From Streptomyces glaucescens (lineage in GTDB: Bacteria > Actinomycetota > Actinomycetes > Streptomycetales > Streptomycetaceae), in NCBI RefSeq assembly GCF_000761215.1, contig NZ_CP009438.1, positions 6,056,501 through 6,120,500 of the forward strand: DNA of 64,000 bases, read 5' to 3'. The notes under the pieces were generated by a model. The model did not search any database. It worked only from the letters and a program-made list of their open reading frames with translations, and was not told the origin of the DNA. This document shows, in pieces, positions 33,096-41,491 of this stretch. Position 1 is the stretch's first letter, and each line of letters begins with the position of its first letter. A program made the translations under genes and the position numbers.

Positions 33096-34880
33096 ATGGC
33101 TCGTATGACCGCTGCCCGCGCGGCAGTCGAGATCCTCAAGCGCGAGGGTGTCACCGACGCGTTCGGTGTGCCCGGCGCGGCGATCAACCCCTTCTACGCG
33201 GCGCTCAAGGCCTCCGGCGGCATCGCGCACACCCTCGCCCGCCATGTCGAGGGCGCCTCGCACATGGCGGAGGGCTACACCCGCACCCACCCCGGCAACA
33301 TCGGGGTCTGCATCGGCACTTCGGGCCCGGCCGGCACCGACATGATCACCGGCCTGTACTCGGCGACCGGCGACTCCATCCCGATCCTCTGCATCACCGG
33401 CCAGGCCCCGACCGCGGTGATCCACAAGGAGGACTTCCAGGCCGTCGACATCGCCTCGATCGCCAAGCCGGTCACCAAGATGGCGGTGACCGTCCTGGAG
33501 GCCGCGCAGGTCCCCGGCGTCTTCCAGCAGGCCTTCCATCTGATGCGCTCCGGCCGGCCCGGCCCGGTCCTCATCGACCTGCCGATCGACGTCCAGCTCA
33601 CCGAGATCGAGTTCGACCCCGAGACGTACGAGCCGCTGCCGGTCTACCGGCCCGCCGCGTCCCGCGCCCAGATCGAGAAGGCGATCGGCATGCTCAACGC
33701 CGCCGAGCGCCCGCTGATCGTCGCGGGCGGCGGTGTCATCAACGCCGACGCGGCCGACCTGCTGGTCGAGTTCGCCGAACTGACCGGCACCCCGGTCGTG
33801 CCCACCCTCATGGGCTGGGGCGTCATCCCCGACGACCACGACCTGAACGCCGGCATGGTCGGCCTGCAGACCTCGCACCGCTACGGCAACGCGACCTTCC
33901 TGGAGTCCGACTTCGTCCTCGGCATCGGCAACCGCTGGGCCAACCGCCACACCGGCAAGCTGGACGTCTACACCGCAGGGCGCACGTTCGTGCACGTCGA
34001 CATCGAGCCCACCCAGATCGGCAGGATCTTCGCCCCGGACTACGGCATCGCCTCCGACGCCAAGGCCGCCCTGGAGCTGTTCGTCGAGGTGGCCCGCGAG
34101 CTGAAGGCCGCGGGCGGGCTCCCCGACCGCTCCGCCTGGGCCGCGTCCGCGCAGGAGCGCAAGGCGACCCTGCTGCGCCGCACCCACTTCGACAACGTGC
34201 CGATCAAGCCGCAGCGCGTCTACGAGGAGATGAACAAGGCCTTCGGCCCGGAGACCCGGTACGTCTCCACCATCGGCCTCTCGCAGATCGCCGGCGCGCA
34301 GATGCTGCACGTCTTCAAGCCGCGCCACTGGATCAACTGCGGCCAGGCCGGCCCGCTGGGCTGGACCATCCCGGCGGCGCTCGGCGTCGCCAAGGCCGAC
34401 CCGGAGGCGCAGGTCGTCGCCCTCTCCGGCGACTACGACTTCCAGTTCATGCTGGAGGAACTGGCGGTCGGCGCGCAGCACAAGATCCCGTACGTGCACG
34501 TCCTGGTCAACAACTCCTACCTCGGCCTGATCCGGCAGGCGCAGCGGGCGTTCGACATCGACTTCCAGGTCAAGCTGGAGTTCGAGAACATCAACTCGCC
34601 CGAGCTCGGCGTCTACGGCGTCGACCACGTGAAGGTCGCCGAGGGCCTGGGCTGCAAGGCGATCCGGGTGACCGACCCCGGCGAGCTGGGCGCCGCCTTC
34701 GAACAGGCGAAGAAGCTGGCCGCCGAGTTCCAGGTGCCGGTCGTCGTCGAGGCGATCCTGGAGCGCGTCACCAACATCTCCATGTCCGGCACCAACGACA
34801 TCGGCAACGTCGTGGAGTTCGAGGAGCTCGCGACCGAGCCCGGTCACGCCCCCACGTCGATCAGGACGCTGAAGGCCTGA
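33096..34880 (+). CDS. gcl: Glyoxylate carboligase (tartronate-semialdehyde synthase)
   Basis: A 594-residue thiamine-diphosphate enzyme that condenses two glyoxylates to tartronate semialdehyde and CO2. It starts MARMTAARAAVEILKREGVT. LARHVEGASHMAEGYTR holds the family hallmark: Val replaces the Glu that other ThDP enzymes use to activate the cofactor (RHE). The ThDP-binding motif is LSGDYDFQFMLEEL to VLVNNSYLGLI. Length matches E. coli Gcl (593). It consumes glyoxylate from allantoin breakdown. Start chosen for CAGGAG at 33085. The upstream promoter and paired dyads indicate AllR control. Confidence 0.95.
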   Translation: MARMTAARAAVEILKREGVTDAFGVPGAAINPFYAALKASGGIAHTLARHVEGASHMAEGYTRTHPGNIGVCIGTSGPAGTDMITGLYSATGDSIPILCITGQAPTAVIHKEDFQAVDIASIAKPVTKMAVTVLEAAQVPGVFQQAFHLMRSGRPGPVLIDLPIDVQLTEIEFDPETYEPLPVYRPAASRAQIEKAIGMLNAAERPLIVAGGGVINADAADLLVEFAELTGTPVVPTLMGWGVIPDDHDLNAGMVGLQTSHRYGNATFLESDFVLGIGNRWANRHTGKLDVYTAGRTFVHVDIEPTQIGRIFAPDYGIASDAKAALELFVEVARELKAAGGLPDRSAWAASAQERKATLLRRTHFDNVPIKPQRVYEEMNKAFGPETRYVSTIGLSQIAGAQMLHVFKPRHWINCGQAGPLGWTIPAALGVAKADPEAQVVALSGDYDFQFMLEELAVGAQHKIPYVHVLVNNSYLGLIRQAQRAFDIDFQVKLEFENINSPELGVYGVDHVKVAEGLGCKAIRVTDPGELGAAFEQAKKLAAEFQVPVVVEAILERVTNISMSGTNDIGNVVEFEELATEPGHAPTSIRTLKA

Positions 34881-34894
34881 CACCCGCAGCCGTG

Positions 34895-34928
34895 AGGGCG
34901 GCCCGACCAGGGGTTGGGCCGCCCTTTC
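34895..34928 (+). terminator. Terminator of gcl
   Basis: A perfect 10-bp stem, AGGGCGGCCC with GGGCCGCCCT, loop of 11 bases, followed by TTC, 15 bases after the stop. Confidence 0.85.
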
Positions 34929-34946
34929 GCGTGCCCGCGCACGGGC

Positions 34947-35522
34947 TCAGCCGGAGCCCCCGCCGTCCCCGCCCCCGCACAGGGAAGCCGCGCCCCCGTA
35001 CCCCCACGACGGGCTGGAGCCCCTGGCGTCCGCCGCCTCGGCCCGGGGCAGCAGCCCCGCCCGCACGGCGAACCGCGGCATGAGCACCCGCAGGGCCGCC
35101 TCGTCGTGCAGGGCGACCGCGAGCAGCTTGTCGTCGTCGGACAGGCCGTACCGCCGGGCGGGCAGCGGATGCCGGACCCGCAGGGCCTCCACCTCGCGCC
35201 GGGCCCCGCGCGTCGGCCCCAGGAAGGGCCAGCGCAGCAGCCCGGCCTCGGCGAGCGGGATGCGCATCTCGGCGACGGCCAGCCGCACCTCCGGGTCCCG
35301 GACCAGCCGGCGGAACCGGACAGGCCGCCGCAGGGCGCTGCCGACGGCTTCCTCCAGGCCGCCCGGCGCGTCCTCCGGAACCGCCCAGAGCAGGCCCGGC
35401 GGACCGGGTTCCATCGCGCCCCGCAGATACAGGGCCACCACGGCGACGGTGACGGCGGCGCGCGGGCCGCCCCGCAGCAGTGCGATCTCGTGCGGCGCCA
35501 GGGCCGCCGTACCGTCGCTCAT
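34947..35522 (-). CDS. TIGR04222-like conserved protein, short form
   Basis: A 191-residue protein starting MSDGTAALAPHEIALLRGGP, the conserved opening of actinobacterial TIGR04222-domain proteins (S-x-E-I-A-x-L-x-G-G-P), followed by a helical region (VTVAVVALYLRGAM). It also has RYGLSDDDKLLAVALHDEAA near 145-165. The multiple membrane spans usual in that family are not evident, and the protein ends in a Gly/Ser-rich tail (GGAASLCGGGDGGGSG). The role is unknown. It converges with gcl. Confidence 0.6.
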   Translation of the reverse strand: MSDGTAALAPHEIALLRGGPRAAVTVAVVALYLRGAMEPGPPGLLWAVPEDAPGGLEEAVGSALRRPVRFRRLVRDPEVRLAVAEMRIPLAEAGLLRWPFLGPTRGARREVEALRVRHPLPARRYGLSDDDKLLAVALHDEAALRVLMPRFAVRAGLLPRAEAADARGSSPSWGYGGAASLCGGGDGGGSG

Positions 35523-35680
35523 GGCACTCACCCCCCGGTGCGGGGCCCGCCGCCCCCGTGCCGACGGGCCCCGTGACAGCACTGTGCCCGCTCCCGGGGG
35601 CGGTCGACGCCTCCCGGAGCGGGTTCAGAGGTTGATTTGAGCATGTCGTAGTGGCCGTACGACCGCTGACGTACGGCCGC

Positions 35681-35917
35681 TCAGACCTCGTGGGGTTCCG
35701 ACAGCCCCGGCCAGTCGTCGGGCCCGCCGCCCTGCCACTCGATGAGGTCGTTCTCCGCCACGTCCGTGACGTACAGGTCGGCCAGCCGCAGGATCTCGCC
35801 CACGTCGTCGGCGTGCGTGGCGATGCCCAGCGTCTCGTCGCCCTCGGTGACCCGGCGCGAACCGTCCAGGGCCGGCGGGTGGACCACGACGTGCGGATGG
35901 TGCGATGCGTGTGCCAT
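35681..35917 (-). CDS. Small conserved hypothetical protein
   Basis: A 78-residue acidic protein beginning MAHASHHPHVVVHPPALDGS, with GDETLGIATHADDVGEILRL and a Trp-Gln-Gly-Gly-Gly-Pro-Asp-Asp-Trp-Pro C-terminal stretch. It has good codon character and a His-rich start that might bind metal. No domain recognised. Confidence 0.6.
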   Translation of the reverse strand: MAHASHHPHVVVHPPALDGSRRVTEGDETLGIATHADDVGEILRLADLYVTDVAENDLIEWQGGGPDDWPGLSEPHEV

Positions 35918-36127
35918 GCCTTCAGGCTGCTGCGGGCGGCCGCGATCCGCACCCCGGAGCGGGCACGGGAAAGCGCCGGGTGCGGGACCGTCCGCACCCG
36001 GCGCTCGTCCGGAACGTTGCTGGGACCGCGGCGGATGCGACGGAGCCGGACGAACCCTTCCCTCTGGTCGAAAAGGGGATCACCGGTCCTTCACCACCGC
36101 ACTGGCTCGCACGCGCCGCGGTCCGCA

Positions 36128-36198
36128 CCCTGTCCACGCCCGCCCGTGCCGGACGGCCACCCCTCATCCGGGCCGCCGGCGGCCGGGCGTGGACAGGG
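36128..36198 (-). terminator. Long-armed inverted repeat after catalase gene
   Basis: CCCTGTCCACGCCCG (36128-36142) and CGGGCGTGGACAGGG (36184-36198) are perfect 15-bp arms around a 41-base GC-rich loop, starting 5 bases after the catalase stop. A likely terminator. Confidence 0.65.
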
Positions 36199-36202
36199 AG
36201 TC

Positions 36203-37660
36203 TCAGTCCTCGCGCAGGGCGCGGACCGCCTCCTCCACGCGCTTGCCGTACTCCGGGTCGGCGGCGTGGAAGTGCGCCAGGTTCCTCTCGATCACGTCGT
36301 CGCGGGAGACCTGCGAGAGGCCGCCGGCGATGTTGGCGACGAGCCGGGACTTCTCGTCCTCGCTCATCAGGCGGTACAGCTCACCCGCCTGGAAGAAGTC
36401 GTCGTCCTTGGTGTGCTGCGGCGCCTCGTGGGTGCCGGTGTGACCGTTCACCGCGAGCGGGGCCGACAGCGGGCGGCCGGTCTCGACCGGGCCGTCGTAG
36501 GAGTTCGGCTCGTAGTTCTTGGCGTGGCGGCCCTGGCCGTTGAGGGCCATGAAGCCGTCCCGGCCGTAGTTGTCCGCCGCGGTCGCCCTCGGCGCGTTCA
36601 CCGGGAGCAGCGTGTGGTTGACGCCCAGCCGGTAGCGCTGCGCGTCGGCGTAGGCGAACAGCCGGCCCTGGAGCATCTTGTCCGGGGACGGGCCGATGCC
36701 CGGCACGAAGTTGTTGGGGGAGAACGCGGCCTGCTCGACCTCGGCGAAGACGTTGTCCGGGTTGCGGTCGAGCACCAGGCGGCCCACGCGCCGCAGCGGG
36801 TAGTCCTTGTGCGGCCACACCTTGGTCAGGTCGAACGGGTTGAAGCGGTAGTCCGCCGCCTCGGCCGCCGGCATGATCTGCACGTACAGCGTCCAGGACG
36901 GGTTGACGCCCCGCTCGATCGCCTGGAGCAGGTCCGTCTGGTGCGAGTTGGCGTCCTTGCCGGCGACCTCCTGGGCCTGCTCGGTGGACAGGCAGCGGAT
37001 GCCCTGGTTGGTCTTGAAGTGGTACTTGACGAAGAAGGCCTCGCCCTGCTCGTTCGTCCACTGGTAGGTGTGCGAGCCGTAGCCGTTCATGTGGCGGTAC
37101 GACGCCGGGATGCCGCGGTCGCCCATCAGCCAGGTCACCTGGTGGGTGGCCTCGGGGGAGTGGCCCCAGAAGTCCCAGACGTTGTCCGGCTCCTGCTTGC
37201 CGGTGAACGGGTCGCGCTTCTGCGAGTGGATGAAGTCGGGGAACTTGATCGGGTCCTTGATGAAGAACACCGGGGTGTTGTTCCCGACGAGGTCGTAGTT
37301 GCCTTCCTCGGTGTAGAACTTCACCGCGAAGCCGCGCGGGTCGCGCACCGCGTCCGCGCCGCCCAGTGAGTCGGCCACCGTGGAGAAACGCACGAAGACC
37401 TCGGTGCGCTTGCCGGTGCTCTTGAGGAAGTCGGCGTGGGTGTAGCCGGTGACGTCGTCGGTCACCTCGAAGTAGCCGTAGGCGCCGGAGCCGCGGGCGT
37501 GCACCACGCGCTCCGGGATGCGCTCCCGGTTGAAGCGCGCCAGCTTCTCCAGGAGCTGCTGGTCCTGGATCAGGAGAGGGCCGCCGACGCCGGCGGAGGC
37601 GGAGTTCTGGTTGTCGGCGACCGGGGCGCCGGACTCGGTGGTGAGCACGCGCTTCGACAT
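36203..37660 (-). CDS. Monofunctional haem catalase (clade 3 type)
   Basis: A 485-residue catalase. It begins with TTESGAPVADNQNSASAG, the family's N-terminal arm. The distal His is in ERVVHARGSGAYGYFEVT, the distal Asn region is DLVGNNTPVFFI, and the proximal Tyr haem ligand is in RLFAYADAQRYRLG. It removes hydrogen peroxide. Uricase, which makes peroxide, is encoded 5 kb away. The gene lies between gcl and the reductase/isomerase pair and has its own promoter with two operator dyads of the same kinds as the purine genes, so it appears to be part of the regulon. Confidence 0.93.
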   Translation of the reverse strand: MSKRVLTTESGAPVADNQNSASAGVGGPLLIQDQQLLEKLARFNRERIPERVVHARGSGAYGYFEVTDDVTGYTHADFLKSTGKRTEVFVRFSTVADSLGGADAVRDPRGFAVKFYTEEGNYDLVGNNTPVFFIKDPIKFPDFIHSQKRDPFTGKQEPDNVWDFWGHSPEATHQVTWLMGDRGIPASYRHMNGYGSHTYQWTNEQGEAFFVKYHFKTNQGIRCLSTEQAQEVAGKDANSHQTDLLQAIERGVNPSWTLYVQIMPAAEAADYRFNPFDLTKVWPHKDYPLRRVGRLVLDRNPDNVFAEVEQAAFSPNNFVPGIGPSPDKMLQGRLFAYADAQRYRLGVNHTLLPVNAPRATAADNYGRDGFMALNGQGRHAKNYEPNSYDGPVETGRPLSAPLAVNGHTGTHEAPQHTKDDDFFQAGELYRLMSEDEKSRLVANIAGGLSQVSRDDVIERNLAHFHAADPEYGKRVEEAVRALRED

Positions 37661-37695
37661 CGTGGACCTTCCGTACGAGGGGCAGCGAAAAACGA

Positions 37696-37712
37696 TTTCC
37701 GCTTTGTGGAGC
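37696..37712. promoter_or_regulatory. Single AllR-type dyad at catalase promoter
   Basis: TTTCCGCTTTGTGGAGC has the same core as the allR/allB site (ATTCCGCTTTGTGGAAA) and overlaps the -10 hexamer of the catalase promoter. No second copy is visible 21 bp away. Confidence 0.6.
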
Positions 37713-37739
37713 CTAGAAGTGGGCCGATCTGAGCGTCAA
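37710..37739 (-). promoter_or_regulatory. Promoter of catalase gene
   Basis: On the minus strand, TTGACG (37739-37734), an 18-bp spacer and TAGGCT (37715-37710). Confidence 0.65.
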
Positions 37740-37750
37740 CAGTTTGTTGA
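37736..37750. promoter_or_regulatory. Second-type dyad TCAACA-N3-TGTTGA at catalase promoter
   Basis: A perfect dyad whose arm includes most of the -35 hexamer. On the minus strand the 18-mer TTCAACAAACTGTTGACG is identical to that at the uraD promoter. Confidence 0.7.
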
Positions 37751-37836
37751 AGTCGGATTCCGGGCGACGCCGCCGCCTGGGCGCGACAGGACAGGTGTCA
37801 GCGGCGGCGCCGCCCGGGGTCTGGGGGCGGGCCGGG

Positions 37837-38730
37837 TCAGACCCGGGCGCCGGACAGGCGCTCGACGGCCCGCAGCAGGGCCGAGTGGTCCAGGCCGCCG
37901 TCGCCCTGGGCGCGCAGCGAGGCGACGAGCTGGGCGACCACGGCACCGACCGGCAGGGCCGCGCCGACGTTGCGGGCCGCGTCGGTGACGATGCCCATGT
38001 CCTTGTGGTGCAGGTCGATGCGGAAGCCCGGCTTGAAGTCGCGGTTCAGGAAGTTGTCCTTCTTGCGCGTCAGTACGGTCGAGCCGGCCAGGCCGCCGTT
38101 GAGGACGTCCAGCGCGGCCTTGAGGTCCACGCCCGACTTCTCCAGGAACACCACGGCCTCGGCGCACGCCTGGATGTTCACCGCGACGATGAGCTGGTTG
38201 GCGGCCTTCACCGTCTGGCCGGAGCCGTGCGGGCCGCACAGCACGATCGTCTTGCCGAGGGCCTCGAGGATCGGCCTGGCCTCGTCGAAGTCGGCCTGCT
38301 CGCCGCCGACCATGATGGACAGCACGGCCTCGATGGCGCCGGCCTCACCTCCGGAGACCGGGGCGTCGAGAACGCGGATGCCCTTCTCCTTCGCGTTCTT
38401 CGCCAGGTCCACCGAGGTCTGCGGGGTGATGGACGACATGTCGATCAGCAGGGCGCCGGACCTGGCGTTCTCCAGGATGCCGTCCGGGCCGTAGGCGATG
38501 GCCTCGACCTGCGGGGAGGCGGGCACCATCGTGATGACCACGTCGGCGTCGCGGACGGCCTCGGCGATCGAACCGGCGGCGGTGCCGCCCGCGGCGGCCA
38601 GGCGGTCCAGCTTCTCCTGCTCCAGGGTGTAGCCGGTGACGCTGTAGCCCGCCTTGATCAGGTTCTCGGACATGGGGGAGCCCATGATGCCGAGGCCGAT
38701 CCACGCGATCTTGGGGAGGTTGTTGCTCAT
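37837..38730 (-). CDS. 2-hydroxy-3-oxopropionate (tartronate semialdehyde) reductase
   Basis: A 297-residue beta-hydroxyacid dehydrogenase. The Rossmann NAD(P) motif is IAWIGLGIMGSPMSENLIKAGY (GLGIMG). The family signature DAPVSGGEAGAIEAVLSIMVGG covers substrate binding, and GSGQTVKAANQLIVAVNIQA contains the catalytic Lys. NADPH-dependent reduction of tartronate semialdehyde gives glycerate, the step after Gcl. It is encoded 27 bp after hyi on the same strand, so the two form an operon. Confidence 0.93.
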   Translation of the reverse strand: MSNNLPKIAWIGLGIMGSPMSENLIKAGYSVTGYTLEQEKLDRLAAAGGTAAGSIAEAVRDADVVITMVPASPQVEAIAYGPDGILENARSGALLIDMSSITPQTSVDLAKNAKEKGIRVLDAPVSGGEAGAIEAVLSIMVGGEQADFDEARPILEALGKTIVLCGPHGSGQTVKAANQLIVAVNIQACAEAVVFLEKSGVDLKAALDVLNGGLAGSTVLTRKKDNFLNRDFKPGFRIDLHHKDMGIVTDAARNVGAALPVGAVVAQLVASLRAQGDGGLDHSALLRAVERLSGARV

Positions 38731-38757
38731 GAGGGTGCCTCTTTCAGTGCAAGGTGG

Positions 38758-39597
38758 TCAGCGGGCGGCGCGGGCCTCGGCGGGCAGCCAGTCGAAGGCA
38801 TCCGCGCTGGGGCGGTCGCCCGGCTTGTACTCCAGGCCGACCCAGCCGTCGTAACCGGCCTTCTCGAGCTGGTCCAGCAGCTCCTCCAGCGGGAGGGTGC
38901 CGGTGCCGGGGGCGCCGCGGCCGGGGTTGTCGGCGATCTGCACGTGGCCGGTCCTGGCGGCGTACCGCTCGATCACCGACGGCAGGTCCTCGCCGTTCAT
39001 GGACAGGTGGTAGAGGTCCATGAGGAACTTGGCGTTGCCGAGCCCCGTCGCCTCGTTGACCCTGTCGACGACGCCGACCGCCGCGGGCGCGCTCACCAGC
39101 GGGTACAGCGGCGACTCCGGCCGGTTCAGCGCCTCGATCAGCAGGATCGCGCCGATGCGGTCGGCGGCCCGGGCCGCGAGCGCCAGGTTCTCCAGGGCCA
39201 GGGCGTCCTGCTCGGCCGGGTCGACGCCCTCGACGCGGTTGCCGTAGAGCGCGTTGAGCGCCGTGCAGCCGAGGGAGGCGGCGAAGCCGGCGGCCACGTC
39301 GATGTTGGCGCGGAACCGCTCGGACTCCTCGCCCGGGACCGACAGGGCGCCGCGGTCCGGGCCCGGCAGCCGCCCGGCGTAGAAGTTGAGGCCGGTGAGC
39401 CGTACGCCCGCGTCCTCGATCGCCTTCTTCAGCGCGTCCAGTTCGGACTGCCCGGGGACGGGCGAGTCGATCCAGGGCCACCACAGCTCGACCGCCGTGA
39501 AGCCGGCCGCGGCGGCGGCCGCCGGGCGCTCCAGGAGGGGGAGTTCCGTGAAGAGGATCGACAGGTTGACGTTGAAGCGCTGGTCTGCGAATCCCAT
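38758..39597 (-). CDS. hyi: Hydroxypyruvate isomerase
   Basis: A 279-residue TIM-barrel protein of the xylose-isomerase-like superfamily, start ATG at 39597 behind GGAAGGGAG. FNVNLSILFTELPLLER and FTAVELWWPW at the N-terminus, LLIEALNRPESPLYPL (metal-binding Glu), FLMDLYHLSMNGEDL, and VGLEYKPGDRPSADAFDWLP are hallmark Hyi segments. It interconverts hydroxypyruvate and tartronate semialdehyde beside Gcl. It is first in an operon with the reductase. Two dyads sit just after its promoter. Confidence 0.93.
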   Translation of the reverse strand: MGFADQRFNVNLSILFTELPLLERPAAAAAAGFTAVELWWPWIDSPVPGQSELDALKKAIEDAGVRLTGLNFYAGRLPGPDRGALSVPGEESERFRANIDVAAGFAASLGCTALNALYGNRVEGVDPAEQDALALENLALAARAADRIGAILLIEALNRPESPLYPLVSAPAAVGVVDRVNEATGLGNAKFLMDLYHLSMNGEDLPSVIERYAARTGHVQIADNPGRGAPGTGTLPLEELLDQLEKAGYDGWVGLEYKPGDRPSADAFDWLPAEARAAR

Positions 39598-39636
39598 CGG
39601 GGCCGCGCTCCCTTCCTGGCTTGCGGTCCGCTCGCT

Positions 39637-39674
39637 ATTTCGCATCGCGGAAGTTCGTTTCTGCTTATCGGAAT
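39637..39674. promoter_or_regulatory. Paired AllR-type operators at hyi
   Basis: Dyads ATTTCGCATCGCGGAAG (39637-39653) and TTTCTGCTTATCGGAAT (39658-39674) are 21 bp apart. They follow the predicted hyi start site, the same layout as at gcl. Confidence 0.72.
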
Positions 39675-39684
39675 ACACGGGAAG

Positions 39685-39712
39685 ACTGCATGTCGTCGGG
39701 GAGGGCTGTCAA
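39685..39712 (-). promoter_or_regulatory. Promoter of hyi operon
   Basis: On the minus strand, a perfect TTGACA (39712-39707), a 16-bp spacer and TGCAGT (39690-39685). The -10 is a weak match. Confidence 0.5.
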
Positions 39713-39768
39713 GAGCCGGATCCCGCCTGGCCGTCCCCAAAGCCCGGACCGCGCGTTAGGTTGAGCGC

Positions 39769-40020
39769 GTGCGACTGCGAGTGGAATTCACGACCGAGCC
39801 CTTCGACCTGGACGAAGCACCCGCGCACGCGCTGGTGGCCCGCGAGGTCATCGAGGCGGCCGGACTGGACGAGGTGGACGTCGGCCCCTTCGGCAACACC
39901 GCGGAAGGCGGCGCCGACCGGGTCCTGACCGCCGTCGACGCCCTGCTGCGCAAGGCCCTGCAGGCCGGCGCCACGCGGGTCTCGCTCCAGGTCAACGTGG
40001 TCGGGGAGGGCGAGCGGTGA
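39769..40020 (+). CDS. Small thiamine-binding-protein-like (MTH1187/YkoF-type) protein
   Basis: An 83-residue protein starting at GTG. MRLRVEFTTEPFDLDEAPAH then VDVGPFGNTAEGGADRVLTA and ATRVSLQVNVVGEG give a ferredoxin-like beta-alpha-beta pattern that resembles the small thiamine-binding/YkoF family. The family assignment is tentative. Gcl is a thiamine-diphosphate enzyme, which makes the placement interesting. It is divergent from hyi across the shared operator region, and its stop overlaps the next start (GTGA). Confidence 0.55.
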   Translation: MRLRVEFTTEPFDLDEAPAHALVAREVIEAAGLDEVDVGPFGNTAEGGADRVLTAVDALLRKALQAGATRVSLQVNVVGEGER

Positions 40021-40385
40021 CCGGGGCCGGTGACGAGCCCTTCATCGCGGCCGTGAAGCCGCTGATCGACGCCATCGGCGGCGACATGCTGCCGCCGGAC
40101 GAGGCCGGTCCGGACGACGTGGTGCTCTCCTGGGAGGGCGCCGACGTGGTCGCCGTCCGCCTGCCGCAGCTCGCGGACTCCCTCGACCACATCCTGGCCG
40201 CCATGGAGCGCAAGCGGGGCAAGCCGCTCGCCGAACTGGACCGCAAGGCCAAGCAGGAGGTCGTCCGGACGCTGGAGGCGCGGGGCGCCTTCGCCGTCCG
40301 GCACGGCGTGGAAACCGTGGCCGGCGCCCTCGGCGTCAGCCGCTTCACGGTCTACAACTACCTCAACCGCGAGAAGGGGGCCTGA
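40017..40385 (+). CDS. Small helix-turn-helix protein
   Basis: A 122-residue protein coupled to the upstream gene by a GTGA overlap. The N-terminal 60 residues (DVVLSWEGADVVAVRLPQLA) are of unknown fold. The C-terminus ends in a clear Fis/PucR-like helix-turn-helix, RHGVETVAGALGVSRFTVYN followed by YLNREKGA. It could be a local regulator of the thiamine- or glyoxylate-related genes around it. No ligand domain is recognisable. Confidence 0.65.
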   Translation: MTGAGDEPFIAAVKPLIDAIGGDMLPPDEAGPDDVVLSWEGADVVAVRLPQLADSLDHILAAMERKRGKPLAELDRKAKQEVVRTLEARGAFAVRHGVETVAGALGVSRFTVYNYLNREKGA

Positions 40386-41403
40386 CCGGCCCGGGTCGCG
40401 CAGTCGGGCACGACGGAGCCCGGGTGGCGCCCCGGGGGCCGGGTTTCGGGCGGCGCCCGGAGGGCCGCCGCCGGCCGGCGCCCGGGCGGACGACGGTGCC
40501 CCGGAAGCGGTGTCGTGCCGGGTGCGGCCCGGAGAATGCCCAGGCGGCGCCGGGGCGTTGGCCTCCGGGCTCCGTCGCCGCGGTTCCGGCCCGCGGGGCG
40601 GCGCCGCGGTCCGGGGAGGGTTCCTTGGACGGCACGGCGGGGTGCCGCGGTCTCGAGGCCGCTCGCCGCCGCGGCGTCCGGGAGGTGCCCGGCCGCCGTC
40701 CGCGCCCCGTCGCGGACGGCGCGCCGGGCTCGTGCGTCCCGGGAGCCGGTTACGGCGGTCCGGGACTCCCCACGCCTGCGGGTGAGCCGCCGCGGGGTGC
40801 GTCCCGGGAGCCGGTTACGGCGGTCCGGGACTGCCCACGCCTGCGGGTGAGCCGCCGCGGGGTGCGTCCCGGGAGCCGGTTACGGCGGTCCGGGACTCCC
40901 CACGCCTGCGGGTGAGCCGCCGCGGCCTGGGCTGCTCGCTGCCGCCGTGCCGGCAGCGGTGCCCGTGTGCTGGCGCCGCGGATCGGCCGGTCGCACGCCT
41001 GCGGGAGGCCGGCTCTCCGGGCGCGGAGGGCCTGTCGCGGGCCGTGCCCGTGGCTTCGGCGCGGCTCGCTGCTGCCGCTTCCGGCGAGGTGCCGGCCGTT
41101 GCCCGCGTGGCGGCGCCGCGGGGCTGCCGGCTCCGTCGGTGGGTCCGCGGGCGGGAGTGGCACGCTGAGGGAGTGAACCGCTTCGGCCGCCGGGCCGTTC
41201 GCTGTCGCGGCGACCCGACGCACCCCTGTCCTGGCGCCCGGCCGAACGCGTGCGGCCTCGCGGGCCCCGGCCTCGCCCGTCCGGGCACGGCCCCGTGCTC
41301 GCGCGTCGGGCATCAGGGCCGCCGGCGGGAGGGCGGGGGGGGGCGTGCGACGGGGCCCGCTGTGCGGCGGCTCCGGTCTTCTCCGTTTCCTCACCCCGAA
41401 TTT
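40386..41403. other. 1-kb gene-free, repeat-rich region before uraD
   Basis: No frame here shows a recognisable protein; the long frames are Arg/Gly/Pro-rich and occur on both strands. The region holds three 65-bp tandem repeats and further degenerate duplications (for example GCTCGCTGC..GCGCCGCGG-type units near 40930-40985 and 41065-41122). Confidence 0.6.
40733..40925. repeat. Three tandem 65-bp repeats
   Basis: Copies start at 40733, 40798 and 40863 with TGCGTCCCGGGAGCCGGTTA. They are almost identical: the middle copy has ACTGCCC where the others have ACTCCCC, and the last diverges only at its end. The period is not a multiple of three, so it would not preserve a reading frame. No spacers, so not CRISPR. 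Confidence 0.85.
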
Positions 41404-41418
41404 TCAACAAACTGTTGA
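41404..41418. promoter_or_regulatory. Second-type dyad TCAACA-N3-TGTTGA at uraD
   Basis: A perfect dyad overlapping the -35 hexamer of the uraD promoter, 74 bp before the GTG start. Confidence 0.72.
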
Positions 41419-41444
41419 CGCGGTGTTTCGGACGAAGTTAGCTA
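41415..41444 (+). promoter_or_regulatory. Promoter of uraD-uraH-uricase operon
   Basis: TTGACG (41415-41420) followed after 17-18 bp by TTAGCT or TAGCTA (41438-41444). Confidence 0.65.
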
Positions 41445-41491
41445 TCCGCAGCCCGTTCAGCACGAAGGCCGACACGGCCACGGAGGCTCCC

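Noticed and set aside
40733..40925. CRISPR array
   Set aside because: The units abut without spacers and no cas genes are present. It is a simple tandem repeat.
41385..41401. An AllR-type dyad at uraD (TTTCCTCACCCCGAATT)
   Set aside because: Only the left arm matches; the right arm lacks GGAA and no partner lies 21 bp away.
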